Assembly: GCA_973895155.1 (NCBI GenBank)
Contig: OZ316895.1
Location: forward strand, 1,550,001-1,614,000
Length of the DNA stretch: 64,000 bases
Source of the DNA: Marsupella aquatica
Lineage: Eukaryota > Marchantiophyta
Direction: 5' to 3'
Each line of letters starts with the position of its first letter. The stretch's first letter is position 1. Positions 46,612 to 57,200 of this stretch are shown here, one piece after another. The position numbers and the translations under genes are program-made. The notes under the pieces are model-generated. The model was not told the origin of the DNA. It saw only the letters and a list, made by a program, of their open reading frames with translations, and did not search any database.

Positions 46612-47440
46612 CTATGGAAGTTTTGCCATGTCTTATTATTGACCTGGGTTTACTTTTCGGACGGGTTTGTGACTTTCCATTTCTATCTTCCAATAAGTTA
46701 AATGTGTACTGATTGTGTACGGTCGTGTTGAGTTGGGAAGTTGATAATTGCACATCAAAATCTATAACTATAACAGGCGCAATTTACAACTATAACAGGC
46801 AATGTTATCATTTTAGTACTTCGTCCTATTACAAAATGCACTGTCCTTGGGAATCAAATTGACTGCTAGATATTTGAGTGTATTTTTTGTATTAGTTTGA
46901 TTCACTTGCAAGGGCTCCCATGCCCCACAACACCATCCGTTCCCTCGCCTCACTCTACGTTTGCCTCGTGCCTACGCCTGCCTCTATGCCTTGCTCTCGA
47001 ATACTTGCCTCGCGTCCGCCATCAATGAGGAGATAACGCCAATGCCTCATTCCCTCTCCCCTCTGTGACTCTGTGCCTCTCACAATTTCAATTAATGGAC
47101 CTTATCAATTCCCTCCCTCCCTCGTGAATGCTCCCTCCAATGCCTCCGTCAGTCCATTCCTTCCCCTCCCCTCCATGCCTTCATTAATTATGGACCGGCT
47201 GGCCCTCCTTGCGCTGCAATGCACAAGCATAGGGCTCGTATAACATATATATAGTATATGACATGGCTCTATACCATGATAAATGTGTTTTTTTTCTTTA
47301 AACTAGCGAATGCATACATTACAGTACCACATTGATGTGTCATTATCAGGGAAGTTGGTCATGACTTATTACTGATCTGGGTTTACTTTTTGGGTAATTT
47401 TTTACTTTAAATTTCTTTCTTGCAATATTTTAAAATGTAT
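46612..47440. repeat. diverged direct repeat split by a transposon
   Basis: GGAAGTT ... CATGWCTTATTAYTGAYCTGGGTTTACTTTT occurs at about 46615-46660 and at 47350-47395, and similarity continues for about 90 bp (to AAATGTRTACT). The second copy begins exactly at the right border of the element at 46744-47348. Removing the element leaves a tandem pair with a period near 120 bp. Confidence 0.7.
46744..47348. mobile_element. 605-bp Mutator-like non-autonomous element
   Basis: GGGAAGTTG is repeated directly at 46735-46743 and 47349-47357, a 9-bp duplication. The left end reads ATAATTGCACATCAAAATC; the right end read inwards reads TGATAATGACACATCAATGTG. The core CACATCAA is shared with the elements at 10372 and 48441. 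The interior is C/T-rich (about 46920-47210, many CCTC and TGCCTC motifs) and unlike the flanks, which may be captured host sequence. No reading frame. Confidence 0.65.
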
Positions 47441-47449
47441 ACTCCATAA

Positions 47450-48430
47450 GTTGAGATGGATCCAGATATTTGACAAGCAAGTCAGATGGATGTGATAACC
47501 ACTTTACCATTTTCAAACATTGCTTTGAACTCAAACAATATTTCCCCTCTATAAGTGAGCACAATGGCAGGTGAGACTTTTTGGGTCTCAAGGGTCTTTA
47601 ACGTGAGTTGGAGTTTGACTTCCCCACTTCCAAACGGGGTGGTGGGGTACCATGGCGGACCCAGGGACCCTCCATTGTGCTCAAATGGTCACATATTAAG
47701 TTTATCGAAGCTACTGACTAGGTGGGGACATCAAGAATGAATTTTCAATATTTCTAGCTTTTTGTAAACGTGGGACATCAACAATCTGAAGCTCTGGTCC
47801 TGCCATTGCACTGTTTGTTGCTACCAAACATTCTTCAGAAGCAAGTGGGGTATGCAATGGCAAGGTTGGGCTGGGCTGGGCTGGGCAAGGCTCACTATAT
47901 TTTTGGGGAGGGTGACTGCGGCCATGAGGACATGGCAGAGTGAGTGAGAAGGGTTTTTATTCTTACTTTTTGCTTTTTTTCTCCTTCACCCCTCCCCCCG
48001 CCCTCCTCCCTTGATGCCTCACAAACCCTAAACTAATGTTCGTGCATTGCACACTCTGATTGTGGCAGTGTGGTTTTTACCATCATGTTGTTGAGTGTGC
48101 AAAAAATAATCAAAGATTAGAATCTTTCATCTAGATAATTATGATGCATAGATAAATTGTTTTTAACAGACAAATGTGAGGCCACACGTATTATAAGCAC
48201 ACTAGCCCAATACCCGTGTGAAGTTCCACACTGCCTCGTATAGTTTGAATTGGTTGCATGGGAGGATGACTTGTCATCAAATTTGGTTTGAATTAGGAAC
48301 TAGCTTGTCTGAATGAATGCTTGAATGTCATCAATGAGTCTTTCTCACATGTTGTAGTTTGCGTGACATGTTGTAAGAGACTCATCATATACAAAATGGG
48401 GTCCAGGAGAATGGGTCACCTTGAAGGTGC
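47450..48430. other. intergenic DNA
   Basis: The 11-mer GAGCACAATGG at about 47556 recurs inverted at about 47672. A GGGCT run (GGGCTGGGCTGGGC) lies near 47870. No gene recognised. Confidence 0.4.
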
Positions 48431-48440
48431 AAAATGCTTT

Positions 48441-48583
48441 CCAGTAATTGCACATCAAAATGTGACAATATATGGTGTATGATAACACCATTCCATGATA
48501 AACCCAATTATTCTCTTTAAATCACATAGTGTTATTCATTGTACACCCTATAATGTCACATGTTGATGTGCAATTACCGGAAT
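48441..48583. mobile_element. about 143-bp Mutator-like MITE
   Basis: Inverted ends CCAGTAATTGCACATCAAAA and, read inwards from the right, CCGGTAATTGCACATCAACA pair over more than 25 bp including TGTGACA. The interior is short and AT-rich. The same TIR core is found at 10372 and 46744. Flanks share only AATGC, so the target duplication is not clear. Confidence 0.7.
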
Positions 48584-48599
48584 GCGCGAAACATGATTG

Positions 48600-49160
48600 C
48601 CCTATTCTATGCCATAAAAATATTGAATAAATTTGTTTAATATCCTCCTGAAAAATAGACTAAGTTGCAGCTTGGAGTGGAGTTACTTGGAACTGAGCTG
48701 CACTATCTGATTATGTCTTCTCTATCCATTTGATATAAATGTCTAGACTTAGAATGTAGTTGGCAATTCATTCATCTTAAAAGATTGTCAAACCTAAACG
48801 CTCTGCATAACAACAAAACAAGTCATCAAACAGAACTCTCCGAACTCAAATCCTTTACTAAGTCCTGTCCACATGGATGGAAAATCAATTCACATAAGCT
48901 CTAAGTCAATTGGCAGCTTAGATTTTCTTACAGTCGTGCTCAAATAATTGAATGATCAATCCCCTTTTAAAACTCTATTCTAGCTGGTCCACACAAATCA
49001 CTTGGCGATAGCTCAAAAGTCCACTGAATTATATTTATCTATACTACATATACGTACATACAATAAGTTATCAAGGTTCTGAGAGTTCATTTGCTTGGAT
49101 CTGTGGAGCTACGATGATACAGGAGGGACGTTTTAGTGCACATCAAAAGAAGTAATAGCT
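48600..49160. other. intergenic DNA
   Basis: AT-rich, no recognised gene or element. Confidence 0.4.
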
Positions 49161-49169
49161 TGGCTTACA

Positions 49170-49930
49170 GACAGGGTAAATTGGCTTCCTAAAAAATCCA
49201 GGACAGGGCTGCAGTAGCTCCATATCTAATTTTACAGAATACTAGCCCAAAGAAGCTAGGAGAGGGTTACAATAGCTCCATAGGTACAGTAAATTTACAA
49301 AATACTACTCCTAATAAGGGCGCATATGCATCGGCAAGGCTCTTCTTTAGTCACAAGCATAATCTAAACATCGAATTAAAATCTTAGAATTCTTTGTTAC
49401 ATACAAACATACTTCAGATATTAAAAAAAAACATTTGTTACCAAAGGCAGGGCTCATTTACCTAACCCCTTATGCCTTTCTCTGATCATAATAGAAAAGT
49501 TTTATTACATTCCTTACTCAAAAGCATAGTTTAAATATCAGATTAAAATTCCATGCCCCTTAGTTACTCATAAGTACACTCTAAATATGGCATTCTTTTG
49601 TTACCATAGGCAGGGCTCTCTTACCCAACTCCCCATGCCGTTCCTAACTCACATCACAGGCTAAATATTAAACTTTATGCCGTTCCTTACTCAAATCAAA
49701 AGTAGAATCTAAATATCAAACTAAAAGTTATGTCCTTCCTTAGTCACATGTATACTCTTAGAACTATAGAAAAAAGGCGTTACCACCCTTTGGCTTCACT
49801 CGCACTCAGTCTATATATCAAAAACAGCGCACTCTATATATCAAAAAAAGGGTTACCACCCAATGGCTTCACTCTACTCAAATGGAAGACTTCAGATGGC
49901 TAGTTACAATATAGATAGATAGATAGATGA
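49170..49930. repeat. degenerate tandem array ending in an ATAG microsatellite
   Basis: Modules of the type CCTTASTCAMAAGYATARTCTAAATATC, ATTAAAATT and GTTACCAWAGGCAGGGCTC (shown in pieces) recur about every 60-120 bp from 49330 to 49760, with earlier related units from 49170. GGTTACCACCC / TGGCTTCACTC is duplicated at 49780 and 49850. (ATAG)n lies at about 49912-49928. The array lies 190 bp or more downstream of the WAT1-related gene's stop. Confidence 0.75.
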
Positions 49931-50117
49931 TATTATTATGTTAGGGTAATTCCTCAGGTTATTGACAGGTTTAGTCATGTTCCTAAACAGACTAATAAGC
50001 CTGAATTAGTTTCGGAGTGGACGGTTCAATAGGAGTGGCAGTGACAGAAAAGGCCGTGCACTGTTTTCGGCGAAAACCGAAAAGCCTGCACTTCTAGACA
50101 TTCGTGAAATAGACAAT

Positions 50118-53100
50118 TCAGTGCACATGGTGAGGAGAAAACGAGGCAGATCGTTCGTCATGAAAAAACGAAGGGTGACGCTTAATGCGCGGGATGGAAA
50201 GCGGAGTCCGTTGAACAGCTACCTGGTGACGAGAGTGCTGCTCCTCCTCCTCTTGGCTGACCTCTCGTCCTGCCAAGAGAGGTTGAGTGAGGCCAGAAGC
50301 GGAAGACGGGAATGGAGGATCCTCAATTGTAGACTCCTCGTCTCCGTTCGCCGCCGCAGCTTCAATGGCATCCCGCCTCCTATGTTCAACTTGTCCCCAC
50401 GTTACCAGGTATAAACCAGCCACCGCTCCTACCCCTCCAATCGTGCTGCAGGAACAAATTTTCATCAACTTATGCACGGCTACTTGCTACTCCCTTAGCT
50501 ACAACGAAAGTGGTCCGAAATCGTGTACACACATCTGGAAGAGCTTATGCATGGCTACTTGTTACTGCTTTCTTTGCAACCAAAATGGTCCGAAAATGTG
50601 CAGACAGATCTGGAACACTAGATCTGGAAGACTGACAGTCAAGAAATTGGGCTTGGTCTTATTGCTGTGATTTTCTTTAGCTCGGATCGCGTTCTATGTT
50701 AATATTCCTCTACCATACTTAGTATATGCTAAGAGACAACATCGATCGGTCTCTGACAAAAATCAGCAGTAATGGGTTGTAGCGAAGGCGCTTAGAGTTA
50801 CACAGACTACGAAAAACGAATGTAGAACAAAAAATGTCAGGGTGTGTTGTACATCCATGCCCACAAAGTATATATAATTTATATCATACCTTCCCAAGTA
50901 CAAGGAGTCGCCCAGTAACGCAATCGAGAAGATCGCCACAATGATTGTCTGAACTGGCGTGTAAAGAGATACCAGAAGAGGTCCGCCTTTTTGGATCGCC
51001 CATGACTGCAAGGAGAAGTTAATCCCCGACGAAATCACTCCCTGCAAGCCATCATTGCAGTACATGCACACAATGTCAACATAATAGCCATGCCAGCCTC
51101 CCCAAGAGAGCCTCGTGTCACACCTGTTACAAAACTCCCTTACTTCGCCAATTCGCAGTCTGAAGCAACTGAAGGAGTGTGACACCATTGTGCATAGTTT
51201 CTCAGGCTCAACTTCGCAGTCTGAAGCAACTGGAGTGTGACACCATTGTGCATAGTTTCTCAGTCTCAACGAAAAGCAACACGTGACCTCTAAGAGCTCG
51301 ATCATAGCAACTCTCTGGAACAACGAGTTAGTGCTACAATAGATTCCACGCGTGCGCGAGGAAACTTCAACTTACAGCATAGAGGACACTGAGGACTTGA
51401 GGACCCCACGTCAGGGACCAATCGATCTTTCCACCCGTGAATACTAGCATGATGACTCCGACTTGGAGGGAACCAAAGAAGTAAGTGTAGGCTGTGATCG
51501 TCAGCGGCGTTGGACAGACCTTTAAAATGGGAGCCTGCATAACATGCCCGTGTCGGGCTCGTGCTTCAGAGTAAGAAAAAGTAAAGAAAATGTGCAGCCA
51601 TGAAACATACAACTGACAGCACGCGAATTTTGGTGGGATACATGATTGATTCAACTGCTTGATCGACAGATCGAGATGAAAGGGGGTCCCAAAGTACTTC
51701 ATCTAGAACGATGCTTTCAATTGTACGTTGCATTGTTATCCGATCCTCCAGTAGATGCTAGTATTATCTTTTGAAGTTCATGCTGGATGTTGTCTAGTAT
51801 AGCAACTTCTAAGCAATAAATTACCAATGGTCTTAGAAGGTCACCAGCAGTACGACGTTTCCCAGATTAGACCTCTCTCTCGCCCTCTCTCTCCCTTTAG
51901 ATATATATCATAATTCGTAAAGGCTTAAACGATAGGAGTAAAGCAAGTGTAAGTTGAAAGAGAAGTACCTGCATGATTAAGTAAGCAGCCCAGGAGACAC
52001 AGTTGATGAGAAGTAAGATGCTTCCTAGTCGAAATTTATCGATTCCCCATTGAAGGGCATGAGATCCGAGCATTTCGCCCAGCAAAGCTTTTACCCGAAG
52101 ATCATCCTCGTCTGCATCTTCTTCATTCCAGCCCTTGATCACTTTAGGGCCCTTCCACACAGACATTACCAAAGCCCCCACGACACACACTATGGTACCC
52201 AACACCTTCGCTTGTCCGTCTATTCTCCGGAGTCGCACCTGCTCGAGCCTGTAAATCAACTCACGATTCCAAACTTGGGTATTAGGGCTTGAACCGCCAG
52301 ATTTCCAAGATTAGTATTGTACAGATTCAAGCACAAGATTAGTCTAAACAGTGCTTGAATGAGCATTACAACCCAGGAGTCAAGTCCTTAATTATATGCT
52401 CATTCCACATAATCTTCTATCGCCATCCAGTAGCAGATTGGATAACAGGCATTTGCCCTATCTCTTCCCAATATCCCAATATATTGAGGATCTTATTTTC
52501 AATATCTGATTAAAGAAGGTGTCCAACCGTCTCTCTGTTTGAAACTTGCTCTGGATTTGAGAATGATTCAGAAAGTTCGTAGCCACGACTTACAATCCAT
52601 GGCCCGATCATCGATATATCACCTGGGATTTTGAAAATTCTTTTGTCTTTAAATTAACCTTACTAATGACAGTAGGTACATTGATTGACTGGTGCATAAT
52701 ACAAGAGCCCGTGACAACAGTCAAAAGACTTTGTAGTGCCTCTTGCCCAAGTTTTAAGAAACTTCAGGGGCAATTACTTCGATTTGAGTGAATATTTCGA
52801 ACCTCGAAAAAGAGTAAATAATTGAGTCATGGTCTTCTTTTGCTTCGAAAGGAGGTAAAGGGGACCCAATAACGGCTCTCTTCTCGAAACATTCTTTTGC
52901 TTCCTTAAATTTAGAGGTCCTTAATTTTCCATTACCCTAAACAACTAATCGTGTTTCTGCCCACTTGGAACTTGCTGTGTACATTGAGATCGGAATCGAA
53001 GTTAAAATACAGCTAATGATGTACTTCACAGATTGCTCAGTCTTCCAGTCAAACTAAGTCGAAAGTGGTCACCCAGTCCGAAACATATGCACTAAGCTCT

Positions 53101-54214
53101 AGCATTAAGGTACAAGCAAAATGGAGGATAAGTGTTCACACCATGCTCTCAGACTAGAAGGGCCTTAAGTGGATCCTTACCCGAGCATCAGCGCCATAAG
53201 AAACGTGATAACAGGGACAGCATTTTGGATTGAAGCAGCAAATGTGGCCGAAGTGTAGACCAATCCCGCCAGGTAAAGCTGCTGGCTGCCCACAATCCTG
53301 ATCAATCGATATGATGACAATCCACAAGTCCAAAACTGAGTTAGCTCCTTGAACTTATGTAGGGAAAGAAAGCGCCATCAATGGAACTTCCTGCAGATAA
53401 GAGACCTAGTGCGTTAGATCATTACATCCTGAGTCATATTTATCAATCTTCAATGCTTAAAGCAGGACCGAATCCCGAAGAAGTGGCATTCGTGGAATTT
53501 TGACCGGTCCTAGGGACAGTTTCCGAGGCATTTTTTACTTAAAGTGATCGAATTGTCATGGAATCTATGGATGAGAACGCAAGGAACACTAAGTGTTAGT
53601 ATGACAAAGCTCGGGAACTTACCCGGTGAGACCGAGCATAAAGAATCTAAAAAGCAGCCTGGGAGTCATTGGAGGCCTGTCCTTCCTGCAAGTTCAAACG
53701 GACGTTGATCGAAGAAACTCGGATAATGACGTACTGCTGAAGAGGATGAATTATATACAGATGTCTCGTACTGAGGAAGCGTCGCTTGCAATTACTTCCA
53801 GGAAGTCCTAGACTAGTACTTGCGGACGTTGTGATCAGTAATATCAAACATGGAGGGATATAATATAAATTTATCAGTCAATTGGATAACCACGAAATTC
53901 ACTTGAAAGAGTGCTTACTTCTCAAAGGCGTAGGCAAAGGGACTCATCAGTAGCAACGCGATTCCATTTCTATAGATGGCATACACAAATTGACTTAGTC
54001 CACTTGTGAGAGCGACTCTGCTCAGCACCTGATGACCTGCAAAACCCAGCTGCATCACAAGAAGAGCTGTGTGCACTTGTAGCGTTCGCCTCGCGGTGCT
54101 GTTCCGCCCTGCGTCTACTGTTGTAGCTTTGGGGTCCTCCGCCGTAGCTGCCCCTCTGCAATCCCTTCCATGATCTCCGATAAATTTTGCAGCCTTCGTT
54201 TCCCGCATTCTCAA
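50118..54214 (-). CDS. WAT1-related protein (UMAMIT/EamA transporter)
   Basis: Ten-helix drug/metabolite-transporter protein; family members move amino acids, auxin or related solutes across the plasma membrane or tonoplast. Seven exons (minus): 53919-54214, 53623-53685, 53181-53297, 51969-52248, 51376-51534, 50890-51041, 50118-50445. Every intron is GT-AG and the phases close to 464 residues with no internal stop. Landmarks: GFAGHQVLSRVAL (57-69) and YRNGIALLL (81-89) in the first EamA half; QLYLAGLVYTSATFA (126-140) and NAVPVITFLMAL; then the second half with TAYTYFFGSLQVG, SSGINFSLQSWAIQKGGPLL and AGLYLVTWG. A 27-residue acidic loop (about 195-221) separates the halves. The C-terminal tail after the last helix is about 90 residues, long for the family, acidic with an EEEE run. 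The second in-frame ATG (54208) could also start. The substrate cannot be deduced. Confidence 0.94.
50468..50620. repeat. 76-bp tandem duplication in intron 6 of the WAT1-related gene
   Basis: Units beginning CTTATGCAYGGCTACTTG start at about 50468 and 50544 and share TGGTCCGAAA and CATCTGGAA-type ends. Confidence 0.85.
51152..51270. repeat. 61-bp tandem duplication in intron 5 of the WAT1-related gene
   Basis: Units beginning TTCGCAGTCTGAAGCAACT start at 51152 and 51213; the second lacks a few bases. High identity suggests a recent event. No counterpart is seen in the pseudogene. Confidence 0.9.
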
Positions 54215-57200
54215 AGATTACCTGCATTTAACAAGACGACAATGAAAAGACCAAGTCGCCGAGTATGTCACTTCATGATGTCTACATTTCCCGTGTACTT
54301 TGCCCCTTTCTCAAGGCCTACCTGCACTTAACAAACGGCGATTAACATTCTACACATCATCTTAGTTCTTTGATAAATGAAGTGATTCATCACCGCGGAA
54401 AACCTTGATAGCAATCTCGGTTGTGCGTGTCAATTCTCCGATGTAGGCTGTACCACAGAATTCGTTGATGTACTCTGCGGTATTCGCTGAGGATGGAAGG
54501 CCACGAGTAGAATGTCGTACTGAAATACTTGTAATGCCAGGCCTGGAAAACTAACTATAATATTCCACAGTAAGTCTGTGGGCTATTTGAGTCCTATGTG
54601 TGCGCACAAATTGGTTCTTTGTCATTGATCAATGGCCCAGTAAAGGAATGCAGGCTCGCTGGAAACAGTAGGCAGATCTTAAGTTCTGCGGCTGGCTATT
54701 GCTCCATCCATACTATTTGATTCGTTGTCACTGACGGGCTAACGAAGGCTAGCACTCTCCCATTGATTTCGTGTGCCAAGAACACATCGAAGGATACCTT
54801 CAGAAATTAAACATGGCCAGGAAATTTAGGGTTTAGCGTCATGGGCTACTCTTCATGGACCTTTCGACCTCAGGGCCATCCTGCTAGCTATTAACGGCAA
54901 GCCCTGTCGTCAACGCGACGTCAGCTGATAAATCCTAGAGCACAGGCGTTCAAATATGATACTGTGTTGGCTGGACATTTTCAAACATAGATGAAGATAT
55001 GCCTGTTCAAATAGGCACTTCCAATACTCTCTCTCCAGAAACTGCGAGGGCAATTCCACCAATCACCGTCAGGAGACGAATCTCACCTATCAAGTTTGTT
55101 CACAGGCAGGGAGCTCCGAAATACAGGTGAGACCATAACTAGTTCGACCCGGGTCACAATTCCAAAGAAACTTAATTAAAACGATCAATCTGTTTAAGAA
55201 TGCCGACCCCAGTACAGAACAGGGGGTCATAAGAGTCTGCTACGTCCCCATCGCAATTATAAAGGAGTATCTGGAATCTAGTACACTGTTTGCAAGACTG
55301 CTCCTGTAGGGATTCGGCTCATTTGTGCAAGTTCTTTGCTTATACAGTCCCTTCGAAAACCACTAGCCATGACAAAAACATGGTTCCACACATTTTACCA
55401 TTTTTAATATTTTTTCCTGAAATTGAGGAGCAAAGCCTCACCGTAGAGGAGAGGAATGGTAAAAAAGGAGGAGTCTTGTACACTTTTCCACAAGCCACAA
55501 AACTGAAAGAGACCTGGCAAGAAATTTGAACTAACAAGATGGCCCACCGAGCTCTTCCGACCTGAAGGAGATGGACTCCGCAATAAAATATTCGCAGTAG
55601 TAGTGAGCTGGGATCGCCAGTCACAAATGGCACCCACTGGAAACTAAAAACAATACGACGTGCTGCATGAGATGGGTGAACTAAATGACCCACCTTGACA
55701 TCGCTTCAGGACAACCACCCATACTTTACCCCGGACTTTCATCTTCAGATTTTCCAGGACTCGTCACCATATATATATAGGATCACGGAGATTCCACCGC
55801 TTTTCAAGGACCAACTTTGTCACGGTCAGTTGGACAGTGTGCACGGGAGCTGTAACGAATCTCTCCCCTGATTAAAAGTCTATCATATGCCATCGACAAC
55901 AGAAACTCAAAAGTCTTGCTATCGCTGAGAAATCATTCGCTGAAATGCTACCCGACGAAGTCCGGTCACACAGGACCTGACGGCACTAAGTTATGCCCGG
56001 ACTTTTGGTTGCAACTGATATACAATTGAATACTACACAACATTTGAGTTAAAAAATTTCCCGAGCCCTTGGACTGAGATCGAGCTTCAGCGTTCCTGCT
56101 TGACGAACTTCTTGGTCGGGCATTTCTACCAACGAAATTTTCTTCTGTATCAATCTTCTCGTGAGTATCCGATGGCTCTGGGTAGGCAACCGAAGACGCC
56201 GGGAGGAAAACTTCCCGTCAACATGTGGAGGACTAGTGCTACCTAGCTAGGATTACCGAGGATTGTCTCTAGCTCGATCGAATGTACGTAGTATTCTGTG
56301 GCAAACATAATCATTGCGGGGATCGTTTTTACTTTCTGCAAATGTGGTGATGAGCCTCGTCATTCCACGAACGTCTGTAACTCAAGAAACCAGTGACCAC
56401 TGAATTCGATTACAACTTTGGACAACGGGTAGATAACGTACATACCACTTGAAGTGACTGGCAGCTTATCGATAGGCTGGTCTGGATTCTATAATCTCGT
56501 AGTCGATGCTACAAAGATCAATAGATGAATATATTCATGCACACGCGACCACCAGTTGACTCGTTCTGGACTGCCGACGGTCCATCAGTCGCACATCTGG
56601 TACTGAACATGAACAGTCAATGGGTAAACGGAGATTTACAATATTTTAATTTGCTACAACTCGAAACCTCATTGGTTCTCCACTGACTTAAGCTTGATAG
56701 CCTGTGGGCTAAAAGTGAAACAAATCTTAAAGGTAATCTCAAGACACTCACACCACATGCCCCGTCGTACCTTGATCGTGCATTCTGCAACCCCTCTGAG
56801 CAGTAATGAATCAAGCTGAACAATCTCAGCCGAAGGTGATAATAAAATGATTCTGTTATATATTGGACACCAAACTAGTTAGGATGGATTCTCAAATTCT
56901 AAGAATGTAGACGTAGAGGGGTCAATCGAACTCAATTCCGCTGGGAAGAGTCGGTCAACAGATGGACCGGGAAGGCTGTGGGGGGGGGGGGAGGGAAGCT
57001 GGTGAATATCTCGCAATGTCGAATGTCAACTGCTAGATGAGTGTACACAGTAGTCAGAAAGAAAGCAAAAGTCTAGACCCGGCCAATATTATTGCACGGG
57101 TACACTGGGAACACGGTATGTGGGTTAAGGAGTATCCAAATTAAACCAAAACTTCAACTGAAACGCTACACATAACACAGATAACAACACAAGACTCACA

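Noticed and set aside
46123-46753. Overlapping frames of 115-141 codons on minus
   Set aside because: Explained by local GC richness; mutually overlapping and without domains.
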